A stretch of 64,000 nucleotides of DNA, from positions 24,017-88,016 of the forward strand of contig NZ_MUNW01000083.1 of the NCBI RefSeq assembly GCF_002002725.1, given 5' to 3'. The notes under the pieces are model-generated. The model saw only the letters and a list, made by a program, of their open reading frames with translations, had not been told where the DNA came from and did not search any database. This document shows positions 55,448 to 63,778 of the stretch, one piece after another (the stretch's first letter is position 1; every line of letters begins with the position of its first letter). The position numbers were made by a program, and so were the translations under genes. This DNA comes from Sinorhizobium sp. A49 (GTDB taxonomy: Bacteria; Pseudomonadota; Alphaproteobacteria; Rhizobiales; Rhizobiaceae).

Positions 55448-55496
55448 TGCCGTGCGCTTAAACTTGATTATAAAAGACAAGTATTAACGCACGGCA
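55448..55496. promoter_or_regulatory. Long interrupted palindrome upstream of the ECF sigma gene
   Basis: The arms 55448-55466 and 55478-55496 are inverted copies of TGCCGTGCG-n5-ACTTG around an AT-rich 11-base centre (ATTATAAAAGA). Fourteen of 19 arm positions pair as two blocks of nine and five, separated by TTAA-rich spacers. It could be a two-site operator for an iron- or heme-responsive regulator, or a terminator for the oxygenase operon. Confidence 0.5.
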
Positions 55497-55592
55497 ATCG
55501 ACCGACCGGTCGGCACTCCACGAAGTTATGCAGTATGCCTCCGAAAACGCACGGCCATAGCCACCGTATTGCAGGTCTCTGAAGAGGATTGC

Positions 55593-56108
55593 ATGGTGGC
55601 AAACTCCCTCAATCACTGGCTGGGCGCATTGTTCAGGCGTCATCACAAAGAGGTGGTGCGCTATGCGGCGCGGCTGATCGGCAACCGCGACGATGGCGAA
55701 GAAGTGGTTCAGAATGCCTACCTGCGCATGGTGCGGGTGGACCGCCGGACCGTCGATCATCCGAGATCCTACCTGTTCAAGGCCGCACGGAATGCGGCGA
55801 TTGATTTTCGCATCAAGCTTGAGAGGGAATGGTCCCGTCGCGTCGAACTCGATCAGGCTGACAGCCTGTCATCGCCCGAGGATTTCTCACAGAGGCTGGA
55901 GTTCCGCGACAAGGTCGCCACGCTTTCGGTGCTCATGAACGAACTGCCGCAGGCGTGCCGAACGGCCTTCATCATGAACAAGGTGGAAGGCTATTCCCAT
56001 CGGGAGATAGCCGAAAAACTCGGCATCTCCATCAGCATGGTCGAGAAGCATATCCTGCGCGCCTTCTCGCATTGCCGCGATGTGAGGCGCGAAATCGACT
56101 ATCTCTGA
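55593..56108 (+). CDS. ECF-type RNA polymerase sigma factor (FecI/HasI-like)
   Basis: A 171-residue sigma factor. Region 2 spans about 15-85 (HHKEVVRYAARLIGNRDDGEEVVQNAYLRMVRV, then HPRSYLFKAARNAAIDFR). Region 4 spans about 105-165 (LPQACRTAFIMNKVEGYSHREIAEKLGISISMVEKHILRAFSHC). The order sigma, FecR, TonB receptor is the cell-surface signalling arrangement. I chose the ATG at 55593 after GAAGAGGATTG; a TTG at 55569 is possible. It probably directs RNA polymerase to the two GCGGATTTT-type promoters downstream. Confidence 0.9.
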   Translation: MVANSLNHWLGALFRRHHKEVVRYAARLIGNRDDGEEVVQNAYLRMVRVDRRTVDHPRSYLFKAARNAAIDFRIKLEREWSRRVELDQADSLSSPEDFSQRLEFRDKVATLSVLMNELPQACRTAFIMNKVEGYSHREIAEKLGISISMVEKHILRAFSHCRDVRREIDYL

Positions 56109-56125
56109 TGTTTCCGGATTTCCTT

Positions 56126-56141
56126 TTGCGGATTTTCGGGC
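56126..56141 (+). promoter_or_regulatory. Probable ECF sigma promoter motif before the FecR-like gene
   Basis: TTGCGGATTTTCGGGC recurs with one change at 57209-57224 before the TonB receptor gene. A shared 16-mer just upstream of the two genes that follow the sigma factor gene is best read as its -35 recognition region. Confidence 0.6.
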
Positions 56142-56195
56142 CGCGCAGCGCCTGTGAGAATAGAGCCGCATGACGGCCGCAAAGCTGAGGCTCCA

Positions 56196-57179
56196 TTGAA
56201 ACAGACACCATCACCATCGCACTGTCCCGCCAAGGATATTTCGGACGAGGCATTGGCCTGGATTGTGCGCCTTCATTCCGGCGAGGCGTCCAGTCAGGAT
56301 CGGCGAGAGTATGGCCAGTGGCGCGCGCAAAGCGCCGAACACGAGGCGGCAGCCGCCGAAGCGGAGGCGCTCTGGAGAGATGCCGCGCATCTGCGCCAGG
56401 ATGGTCAAACCGGTCTCGTCTACCCGAGCAGGAACAGGGAGGGTCTTTCCCGCCGACGGCTTCTCACGGGCATCGTCGGGCTCGGTATTGCAGGCGGCGG
56501 GCTGGCCGTCTCGCGCCCCTACCTTCGCACCCTGAGCTCGGATTATACGACTGCGACGGCAGAAACACGCGCGATCAATCTGCCCGATGGCTCGCGCGTC
56601 ATGCTCAATGCTCTTTCGGCGCTGGATGTTCACTTTGATGGAGAGGCGCGACGGCTGGTTTTGAAGGAAGGACAGGCGTTCTTCGACGTTGCGGCAGAAG
56701 CGCGGCCCTTCATCGTATCGGTCGGCAATACCGAAGTGACGGCGCTCGGAACGGCATTCGATGTCGATGCCAATGCGACCGGCGGCTCGCTGGCGGTCAC
56801 CGTCACCAGTCATTCCGTTCGGGTCCGATCCTCGGTGAGCGGCTTGCCCGCCGATCTCACGCTCTCGGAGGGGCAGCGTGTTTCGATCGATCGCGACGGC
56901 GTCATCGGTACGCCAATGACCGAGGACCCGGCGGTCGCGCTCGCGTGGCAGTCGGGCATGTATGTCGCGGAGAACCGCAGGCTCGGTGAAGTCGTGGCCG
57001 CTCTCGGCCGGTACCATCAGGGCTGGATCGTCTTCAGCCACGACAGTTTGAAATCCAGGCAGGTCAGTGCGGTGCTGGACCTCCGTACACCCGACGCTTC
57101 GCTCGCGGCACTCGCAGCGGGACTGCCGATCCGCGTCACCCGCATGACGCGCTTCATGACCTTGATTTCGGCCATTTAG
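56196..57179 (+). CDS. FecR family anti-sigma/regulatory membrane protein
   Basis: About 327 residues. An N-terminal cytoplasmic domain (DUF4880 type: ALAWIVRLHSGEASSQDRREYGQWRAQSAEHEAA) is followed by one membrane helix (LLTGIVGLGIAGGGLAVS) and a periplasmic FecR domain (INLPDGSRVMLNALSALDVHF, LKEGQAFFDVA, VTALGTAFDVD). The C-terminal STN-like part (RQVSAVLDLRTPDASLAALAAGLPI) contacts the receptor signalling domain. The TTG at 56196 has GAGG upstream and lies downstream of the proposed promoter; a GTG at 56154 would put the start next to the motif. It holds the sigma factor until the receptor is occupied. Confidence 0.87.
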   Translation: MKQTPSPSHCPAKDISDEALAWIVRLHSGEASSQDRREYGQWRAQSAEHEAAAAEAEALWRDAAHLRQDGQTGLVYPSRNREGLSRRRLLTGIVGLGIAGGGLAVSRPYLRTLSSDYTTATAETRAINLPDGSRVMLNALSALDVHFDGEARRLVLKEGQAFFDVAAEARPFIVSVGNTEVTALGTAFDVDANATGGSLAVTVTSHSVRVRSSVSGLPADLTLSEGQRVSIDRDGVIGTPMTEDPAVALAWQSGMYVAENRRLGEVVAALGRYHQGWIVFSHDSLKSRQVSAVLDLRTPDASLAALAAGLPIRVTRMTRFMTLISAI

Positions 57180-57208
57180 GCGATCCGTCATTTTTCTTTC
57201 GGTCTTCA

Positions 57209-57224
57209 TTGCGGATTTTTGGGC
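57209..57224 (+). promoter_or_regulatory. Probable ECF sigma promoter motif before the TonB receptor gene
   Basis: TTGCGGATTTTTGGGC, 84 bases before the receptor start, matches 56126-56141 at 15 of 16 positions. CTCGTCTCGG about 17 bases downstream could be the -10. Confidence 0.6.
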
Positions 57225-57307
57225 GACGCCTCGTCTCGGCTAATGAGGGACGTGTCCTGCCACCAGGAACGCTGATCCCTCGTCGATAGCATGGGAATAG
57301 GGGTCAT

Positions 57308-59998
57308 ATGTCCAGTCAATCGGGGCGAAGCAGTCTTCTCAACGCACTTGTGGTCGCAGCCACGGCAGTCGGATCAATTCAAGCGGCAAAGCCGGTTTCG
57401 GCGCAGCAGGCAACATCTGCGCGCACCGGCGTTGTCGCTTTCAACATTCCGGCACAATCGCTGACGTCGGCGCTGACGGCGTTCGCGCGTCAGTCCGGCC
57501 TGAAACTCGCCTATTCCGCGTCGCTGACCGCAGGCAAACCCGCGCCTGCCGTCAGCGGTTCGATCTCGCCGTCGCAGGCGCTTTCCCAACTTCTGTCGGG
57601 AAGCGGCCTTTCCTATAGTCTGAACGGCGGTACCGTCGCGATTACCGGTCGCGTCGCTGGCGCACATGCGATCAACCCAGGCGACGGCGGAACGATGCTC
57701 GAGCCGATCACCATTCGCGGCGCGGGTATCCACCCGGCCGATGCGCCCTATGAAACGGCCGCGCCGACGGCATTCATCTCCGAGGAAAATATTGATCGCT
57801 TCCGCGGTTCGAGCCCGGCGGACATCTTCCGCGGCACGCCCGGCGTCCTGTCCGGCGAGGCGCGCAACGGGGCGGGTGCCATCGACGTCAATATCCGCGG
57901 TATGCAGGGCATGGGCCGCGTTGCCGTCACCGTCGATGGCGCAAGCAACGCGGCGACGGTCTACCAGGGCTACCAGGGCATCTCCAACCGCACCTTCGTC
58001 GATCCGGATTTTCTGGGTGGCGTGGACATCACCAAGGGCTCCGATGCGGCCTCGAACGGCATTGCCGGCACGGTGGCGATGCGCACGCTGAATGCCAGCG
58101 ACATCGTGAAGGTGGGGCGTACCTTCGGTCTGCGGGTCAAGGGCGGCTTCGGCACCAACACGTCGAGCCCGCCGCCGGCCGGAACCACGGCCGGCTATGC
58201 ATGGCCGGGCGGCACCTGGGCTCCGCCTGTCGCCACGGCAAAAAGCGATGGTATGGATCGGCCGTCCTTCTTCGATCCGACGAGTGGTTCGGGGAGCATC
58301 GTCGGTGCGATGCAGGGAGAAAATGTCGACTTCATCGCCGGCTACGCCTATCGCCGGCAGGGCAACTATCACGCCGGCAGCAACGGCCCGGCAGCCAAAC
58401 CTGTCAGCAAGGGGCCGCAGCCCTATTGCTATACAAGCGGCATTTGCCCGCCGGGCCTGATCTGGAAGGACTACATCGACAATGCCGGTATCGCCAACTA
58501 TCGCGCCGGCGAGGAGGTGCTCAACACCCAGCTCCAGACGAAATCCTTTCTTGCCAAAGGCACGGTTCGTCTCGAGAACGGTCACAGCCTGCAGTTCGGC
58601 TATAACGGTTTCCGCAGTGAAGCAGGCGATCTGCTCGCCTCGCGCCTGACATCGGACCGCGGCCAGGCCATACAGCAGGGACAGACGGTCGGAACGAAGG
58701 TCGACGCCGGCACGCTGCGTTATGGCTGGAAGCCCGATGATAACGAACTGATCGACCTGAAGGCCAATCTTTGGGCGACACGGCTGGAGCTGCGCAATCC
58801 GCGGCGCACCGGCCTGCCGTTTCCCCGGCCTGAAGACTTCGGCCTTCCGGCCAATTTCCGCACCGGATCCGATACGATCATGTGGGGCGCGGACGTTTCC
58901 AATACATCGGCGCTGACCACCGACTATGGCGCGCTCGACCTGACCTATGGCCTGTCGTTCCAGAGCGAGGACACCAGGCCGAGCGCCTTTACGCCGGAGC
59001 TCGAGACCTGGCTCGACCTTCGTGACGGCAGCCGGGAGGAGGCAGCAGGTTTCGCCAAGGCGGCCTGGAAGCCAACCGACTGGCTGACGGTCAACGGCGG
59101 GCTGCGCTATCAGCACTATTGGTCCAAGGATAGAAATGCGCCCGAACAGCCCCGGCTGGATTACATCTACGACACATCGCTGAATGACGGCGGCTTCAGC
59201 CCTTCGCTCGGCGTCACGGTGGAGCCGTTCGAAGGCACGCAGTTCTATGTGAATTACTCGAATGCCCTGCGCTCGCCGAGCATCATGGAAGCTGTTTCTG
59301 CCTTCACCATGAACGTCAATTCCAACCTGCGGCCCGAACGCTCCAGCAACTGGGAAGTGGGCACGAACCTGCGCCGCGAGGGTCTCTTTGCCGCCGACGA
59401 CCAGGCAATGATGAAGCTCGGCTTCTTCGACTGGAACGTCGACAACTATATCGCGCGCGAATGGTACACCGATCCGCGGGGCTTCTCCGGAATGCGGATC
59501 CATAACATCGCCGGCGCCCATTTCCAGGGCATCGAACTCTCGGGGCGCTACGAGCGCAACGGCTTTACCGCTGAACTCGCCGCCAACTACTACACCGATG
59601 TCGAGTTTTGCCGCACGGCCACCACGTGCGGAAACAAGTCGCTCTATGCCGACTATGCGACCAACCAGGTGCCGCCGGAGTATACAGTCGCGTTGACGCT
59701 GTCTCAGACCTTCCTCGACGACGCGCTGACGGTCGGCGGACGGGTCTCGCGCACGGGGTCGCGCGCCATCGGCCATGGCGACGTGACGGCGCAGGGCGCT
59801 TCGCAGTTCATCTCGCTGATCGACTGGAGGCCGTATACGCTGGTGGATGCATTCGCCGAATACAAGATCAACGACGGCCTGACGGCCTCCTTGCGGATCG
59901 AGAACCTCACCGATGCCTATTATGTCGACCCCTTGAGCCTCGTGCAGCAGCCAGGCCCTGGACGCACATTCTACGCTTCGTTGAAGGCCGAGTTCTGA
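57308..59998 (+). CDS. TonB-dependent heme/hemoprotein-type receptor with N-terminal signalling domain
   Basis: An 896-residue outer-membrane receptor. A signal peptide is followed by a secretin/TonB short N-terminal domain (about 35-120; FNIPAQSLTSALTAFARQSGLKLAYS, LLSGSGLSYSLNGGTVAITG), a plug (SPADIFRGTPGVLSGEARNGAGAIDVNIRGMQGMGRVAVTVDG) and a barrel ending RTFYASLKAEF. The signalling domain and the sigma/FecR neighbours make it a transducer. LRSPSIMEA and NSNLRPERS resemble the FRAP and NPDL boxes of heme receptors such as HasR, but the His usually found between them is missing. Heme is likely, a siderophore possible. No hemophore gene is adjacent. Confidence 0.87.
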   Translation: MSSQSGRSSLLNALVVAATAVGSIQAAKPVSAQQATSARTGVVAFNIPAQSLTSALTAFARQSGLKLAYSASLTAGKPAPAVSGSISPSQALSQLLSGSGLSYSLNGGTVAITGRVAGAHAINPGDGGTMLEPITIRGAGIHPADAPYETAAPTAFISEENIDRFRGSSPADIFRGTPGVLSGEARNGAGAIDVNIRGMQGMGRVAVTVDGASNAATVYQGYQGISNRTFVDPDFLGGVDITKGSDAASNGIAGTVAMRTLNASDIVKVGRTFGLRVKGGFGTNTSSPPPAGTTAGYAWPGGTWAPPVATAKSDGMDRPSFFDPTSGSGSIVGAMQGENVDFIAGYAYRRQGNYHAGSNGPAAKPVSKGPQPYCYTSGICPPGLIWKDYIDNAGIANYRAGEEVLNTQLQTKSFLAKGTVRLENGHSLQFGYNGFRSEAGDLLASRLTSDRGQAIQQGQTVGTKVDAGTLRYGWKPDDNELIDLKANLWATRLELRNPRRTGLPFPRPEDFGLPANFRTGSDTIMWGADVSNTSALTTDYGALDLTYGLSFQSEDTRPSAFTPELETWLDLRDGSREEAAGFAKAAWKPTDWLTVNGGLRYQHYWSKDRNAPEQPRLDYIYDTSLNDGGFSPSLGVTVEPFEGTQFYVNYSNALRSPSIMEAVSAFTMNVNSNLRPERSSNWEVGTNLRREGLFAADDQAMMKLGFFDWNVDNYIAREWYTDPRGFSGMRIHNIAGAHFQGIELSGRYERNGFTAELAANYYTDVEFCRTATTCGNKSLYADYATNQVPPEYTVALTLSQTFLDDALTVGGRVSRTGSRAIGHGDVTAQGASQFISLIDWRPYTLVDAFAEYKINDGLTASLRIENLTDAYYVDPLSLVQQPGPGRTFYASLKAEF

Positions 59999-60028
59999 TC
60001 TTTCATCGAGTGGGCGATTTAAGAGCGG

Positions 60029-60053
60029 CCGTGCCGAACCTTGTCCGGCACGG
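60029..60053 (+). terminator. Stem-loop after the TonB receptor gene
   Basis: CCGTGCCG and CGGCACGG pair perfectly around a nine-base loop, 30 bases after the receptor stop. There is no T-run. It may end the sigma-FecR-receptor transcript. Confidence 0.45.
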
Positions 60054-60177
60054 TCATGTGCTGTTCGCGCGACGGCTTTGGCGAGGCGCGCCGTTTCTGC
60101 TATGCGGCGTGAAGCAGCCGACGCGGGAAAACAGGCAGATGCTGCCGTGTTGGTCGCGCCACTTCGAAGGGGAGGCG

Positions 60178-61017
60178 ATGCGTCCGAGCCTAGATGAAAT
60201 CGCCTCCGCCCTCGGGCGCCCGGAAATCCTGTCGGCGGTGATCATCGATACCGGACAGAACAATCTGGTGTTTGACACCGGTGATCTGATCATTCGCATC
60301 CCCCGACACGACGGCGCATGTCTCGATCTCGAGCGGGAAACGAAGGTGCTTGCCGCCCTTGCAGGCAGGCTGCCATTGCCCATCCCAAGCGTAAACGTCA
60401 TCACGCTTGTCTCCGGCACTGTCGCCATGCACCGGAAATTGCCGGGAACACCGCTGCTGGACCTCGCAGGCATGGATGATACCCGTCGCCAACAGCTGGC
60501 AGACACACTCGCAGGCTTCCTGCGGGTGCTGCATACGCTGCCGCTCGATACGCTCGGCGAGCCGGACGCGGCGGTGGACCCCCAAGCGGAATGGCACGAG
60601 CTTCTTGCCGACGTCGATGAAAAGGTTCTGCCGTTACTGCCGATCGACATCGCCGCCGCGATCCGAGGCCGGTTCGAGCAGTTTCTTGTCGGCGACGGCC
60701 ATCCGCGCGCCCGGGCGATCATTCACGGTGACTTCGGCGCGGGAAACATTCTGGTCGAAGACGGACAGGTATCCGGCGTCATCGACTTTGCGGGATGCGC
60801 GATTGGCGATCCGGCCTATGACCTTGCCAGCCTTTCGGCCGGCCTGGGTGACGATTTGCTCGCGCTCATGCGGCCGTCTCTTCCTGGGATAGACGCCATG
60901 CAGGATCGGATCCGCTTCTATCGTAGCACGTTCCCGCTGCTGGACGTCCTTTTCGGCCTGAAGCATGACGATGACGGCGTGCTGAAGGCAGGGCTGGAGG
61001 CGCTACGGCGTGGCTAA
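60178..61017 (+). CDS. Aminoglycoside phosphotransferase-like kinase (APH family)
   Basis: A 279-residue protein from the ATG at 60178 with GGGGAGG upstream. Kinase-like features are VFDTGDLIIRIPRH in the N-lobe, catalytic IIHGDFGAGNILVEDG and metal-binding VIDFAGCAIGDPAYDLA. The active site is complete. APH-fold proteins phosphorylate antibiotics, choline, homoserine, sugars and other small molecules; the substrate cannot be told here and resistance should not be assumed. It is a single gene. Confidence 0.82.
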   Translation: MRPSLDEIASALGRPEILSAVIIDTGQNNLVFDTGDLIIRIPRHDGACLDLERETKVLAALAGRLPLPIPSVNVITLVSGTVAMHRKLPGTPLLDLAGMDDTRRQQLADTLAGFLRVLHTLPLDTLGEPDAAVDPQAEWHELLADVDEKVLPLLPIDIAAAIRGRFEQFLVGDGHPRARAIIHGDFGAGNILVEDGQVSGVIDFAGCAIGDPAYDLASLSAGLGDDLLALMRPSLPGIDAMQDRIRFYRSTFPLLDVLFGLKHDDDGVLKAGLEALRRG

Positions 61018-61206
61018 CCTGGACCGGTGCGCCATGCCGCCGAACACCCGCACTTGATATCGATGGCGGTGTGCTGTTCGGCGGCCATCCCGGAAGGACA
61101 CCGTCTCGTTTTCCGGCAGCAGGCCAGCCGGATGTCAGCTCCGCTCATCGGCATTGTCGATGCAGTGTCGCCAGAGCGACCCGCTTCTTCACATCCGGCG
61201 CCAGCG

Positions 61207-61620
61207 TCAGCGCGCAAACAGGCTGTCGAAATCGGCAAACCCCTTGACCTCGATCGGATTGCCGCTTGGATCGAGGAAAAACATTGTCCGCTGTTCGCCG
61301 GGCTCGCCTTCGAAACGCACCACCGGCGGAATATCGAAGTTGACGCCCTTTTGTTCGAGACGTTCGGCCAGAGCGAACCAATCCGCAAGACGCAACACCA
61401 CGCCCATATGCGGCATCAGCACGAGATGATTGCCAACCTTGCCGGTCCGCGTGACCGCAAAGGGCTCACCGAGATGCAGCGAAAGCTGGTGCCCGAAGAA
61501 ATCGAAATCGACCCAGGTGTCCGTGCTGCGCCCTTCCTCGCAGCCGAGCACGTCGCCGTAGAACCTGCGGGCGTCGTCGAGATTTTTCACGTGGTAGGCA
61601 AGATGGAAAAGCGACTTCAT
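61207..61620 (-). CDS. VOC family (glyoxalase-like) protein
   Basis: A 137-residue glyoxalase/bleomycin-resistance-fold protein with the paired beta-alpha-beta modules. It starts LFHLAYHVKNLDDARRFYGDVLGCEEG with the first metal-ligand His, contains FDFFGHQLSLHLG, and ends MFFLDPSGNPIEVKGFAD with the last Glu. It probably binds a divalent metal; substrate unknown. It is divergent from the LysR gene 93 bases away, which may control it. Confidence 0.85.
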   Translation of the reverse strand: MKSLFHLAYHVKNLDDARRFYGDVLGCEEGRSTDTWVDFDFFGHQLSLHLGEPFAVTRTGKVGNHLVLMPHMGVVLRLADWFALAERLEQKGVNFDIPPVVRFEGEPGEQRTMFFLDPSGNPIEVKGFADFDSLFAR

Positions 61621-61713
61621 CCGTAACTCCTGTGTCTCCAGTTGACACAGGGATATCGCCTTGAGAGGCTAAGAAAAACTATGTAATACTTTCTCTGAGA
61701 ATAAGGGATCCCA

Positions 61714-62583
61714 TTGGATATTCGTTTCCTGCAAAGCCTTGTCGCCACGGTGGAAACAGGCTCCATTGCAGCGGCTGCGCGGCGCGAGAAGTTGACGCCC
61801 GCCGCTGTCAGCCAGCGCATTCAATCGCTGGAACGTGCGCTCGGATGTCTCTTGCTCGCCCGCGGCGCCCATTCCGCCCAACCCACGGAGGCCTGTCTCT
61901 CGCTGTTGCCGCGGGCGCGCTTGCTGATACGGGAAGCAGAAAACCTCAGATATGACGCTGCGGGTGGCGGACTTGCCGCCGAGGTGAAGATCGGGGCGAT
62001 CTCGACGGCGCTGACGGGCATCTTCCCCGAGGTTCTGGACGAACTCTCGCGTCAAGCGCCGAGGTTGAAGTTGATGCTGCGCCCCGGTTCGTCGTCGCAG
62101 CTCTACGAACAACTTCTCTCTGGCGAGCTGGATGCCGCCGTGCTGGTCGAGCCTCCCTTCGCATTGCCCAAAGGGTTGACCGCCCGTGTCATCCGCCGCG
62201 AACCGCTTGTTTTCATCTGCAGGGATGGGGCTGGACCTGCCGATATTGCCGAGCAGATCCGGCAGGCACCGTTCATCCGCTACGATCCGGGATCGTGGGG
62301 CGGACGATTGTCGTCGCAATATCTCGCCGACGCCGGGCTGGATCCGGACATCCGTTGCGACATGGACGCTCTGGAAACCATCGCCATGCTCGTTGCCAAT
62401 GGAATGGGAAACTCGGTGGTCCCGGCCTGGCAAGGGCTGCAGCGGAATGGCTTTCACCTGACCGAGGTGCCCGATGCCGCCGCCTATGAACGCAGGATCG
62501 TCTTCCTGCATCAAAGCGTGCCAAGCCGGCCAACGCCGCTGGCACTGTTGACGCAGATTTTATCACAGGGGTTTACCGGTTGA
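61714..62583 (+). CDS. LysR family transcriptional regulator
   Basis: A 289-residue regulator starting at TTG, with AAGGGA upstream. The N-terminal HTH reads FLQSLVATVETGSIAAAARREKLTPAAVSQRIQSLERALG (about 5-44). The effector domain follows (VKIGAISTALTGIFPEVL, SGELDAAVLVEPPF, VANGMGNSVVPAW). It is divergent from the VOC gene, the classic LysR-target arrangement. A strong hairpin lies past its stop. Confidence 0.9.
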   Translation: MDIRFLQSLVATVETGSIAAAARREKLTPAAVSQRIQSLERALGCLLLARGAHSAQPTEACLSLLPRARLLIREAENLRYDAAGGGLAAEVKIGAISTALTGIFPEVLDELSRQAPRLKLMLRPGSSSQLYEQLLSGELDAAVLVEPPFALPKGLTARVIRREPLVFICRDGAGPADIAEQIRQAPFIRYDPGSWGGRLSSQYLADAGLDPDIRCDMDALETIAMLVANGMGNSVVPAWQGLQRNGFHLTEVPDAAAYERRIVFLHQSVPSRPTPLALLTQILSQGFTG

Positions 62584-62638
62584 GGGACGGTCGTTTCGGG
62601 AAGGGACGTCGGCTCTGCGACGGGAACTGCCTGTAAGC

Positions 62639-62669
62639 GGGCATCGCGTCGTGTGTGAACGCGATGCCC
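62639..62669. terminator. Stem-loop between the convergent LysR and XRE genes
   Basis: GGGCATCGCGT and ACGCGATGCCC form a perfect 11-bp stem with a nine-base loop, in the gap between two convergent genes. It could terminate the LysR transcript, and by symmetry the opposing one. ATTGGG follows; no T-run. Confidence 0.6.
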
Positions 62670-62754
62670 ATTGGGCCTAGAACATGTCCGGGAGAAGTGT
62701 GAAGTGGGTCGGTAGGAAATGCGTCATGATCGACCCTGCCCAAGCCCGGAAACG

Positions 62755-63000
62755 CTAGCTGAGCAGGAAGGCGGTTACGGGCAACTGAAGCGCGGCGGCG
62801 ATCCGCCGAAGCTTGCCCGGATCGGCGTCGGCGCCAGCCTCGATGTTGGTAATTTCGACGTCGGTCAGCCCGCAGGTAAGCGCAAGGTCGTCGACACTAT
62901 AGCCGATGGCCTGACGGGAGCGTCTGACGGCATCGCCGATATCGACATGGGCCGAAGCGCCCACGGTAGAGGCATCAAAATTGTTTATCGAAACAGTCAT
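62755..63000 (-). CDS. Small XRE-type helix-turn-helix protein
   Basis: An 81-residue protein: DIGDAVRRSRQAIGYSVDDLALTCGLTDVEITNIEAGADADPGKLRRIAAALQLPVTAFLL. This is an almost complete Cro/C1-type HTH with a short N-terminal extension and no other domain. AAGGA lies eight bases before the ATG at 63000; a longer frame upstream reads through non-coding sequence. Its target is unknown. It lies next to the rRNA operon promoter region, but nothing shows a link. Confidence 0.8.
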   Translation of the reverse strand: MTVSINNFDASTVGASAHVDIGDAVRRSRQAIGYSVDDLALTCGLTDVEITNIEAGADADPGKLRRIAAALQLPVTAFLLS

Positions 63001-63700
63001 GAAGTGGTCCTTCGGTTTTGCGCGAAGAGAGGCTCTTCGCGTGAAGGCGGCATGCAGCCATGAAAACTCGGCCCAGAAAGGAGGCGCTGAGTGCAGTGCA
63101 ATATAAGTCCAAAAGATGGCAGCGCAAGGCCCGTTGGCAACTGCGGCCATGGCGTCGCCTTGATTGGCGACATCAGGGTCGTTGGGGAGCGGCGACCTTG
63201 CGACCTTGCGCACAGTGATCCTCGCCCACCGGCCGCGCCGATAAAGCTGATGGTGCCGTCTCCTGCTGGCCCTACTAGGAGATAGCTGGCCTAGGAGCGC
63301 CTCCACAGTTCATCACCGAGGACGCGCATGTTTTCGGAATAGTCGGTCGGAACCCTTCGTCATCTTCGAACCCTTTCAGCGCGTGGCGATGTGAATCGTT
63401 GATGACGTGTTGGCCGGTGACTTGTATCCAGACGCATGCCGGGATCGCTGTCATCGAACAGTATCGGCCAAGATTGCAGACACTACCGCATTTCACGTCG
63501 TATTTGCGCCCTGGCGGCGGTCGCCGGCGCGCGCGCTGGCAACCGCGAGCGTGTTCGTCTCGGGCGCTGATGCCACTGGCGTTGTATGAGTGGGGGGCGA
63601 TTTCGCTCCGGTTGCAGCCAAATCCCTGACGCTCCGCCTTTTCGGCCGAACGCATGCGCCCTTCACCGCCCTGTTGATAACTTCTTTGTGAATTTCCTGT
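63001..63700. other. Gene-poor region before the rRNA operon promoter
   Basis: About 700 bases. Weak frames exist (for example minus strand 63275-63655) but show no recognisable domain and no good ribosome site. From about 63660 the sequence becomes T-rich (TTTTTTCAG, TTGTTTCTTGTC), typical of the A/T-rich zone upstream of strong rRNA promoters. Confidence 0.4.
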
Positions 63701-63748
63701 GTTTTTTCAGTCACTTGTTGTTTCTTGTCAGTTTTTTGAAATTGTCTG

Positions 63749-63778
63749 TTGACGTGTCTGAGGTGCGGGGTCTATAAG
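63749..63778 (+). promoter_or_regulatory. Ribosomal RNA operon promoter
   Basis: TTGACG (63749-63754) and CTATAA/TATAAG (63772-63778) stand 17-18 bases apart, downstream of a T-rich tract. The sequence around them closely resembles rrn promoters of rhizobia. Confidence 0.75.

Noticed and set aside
57374..59776. 800-codon open frame antisense to the TonB receptor
   Set aside because: It lies almost wholly inside the receptor gene, has no recognisable domain and has no ribosome site. The receptor explains the sequence.
60178..61017. Aminoglycoside resistance gene
   Set aside because: The APH fold is present, but the family has many housekeeping substrates. Nothing in the sequence or context indicates antibiotic modification.
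63275..63655. Possible 126-residue minus-strand gene beside the rRNA promoter
   Set aside because: No recognisable domain, several unusual Cys, no good ribosome site, and located in a composition-mixed region. Not supported without conservation data.
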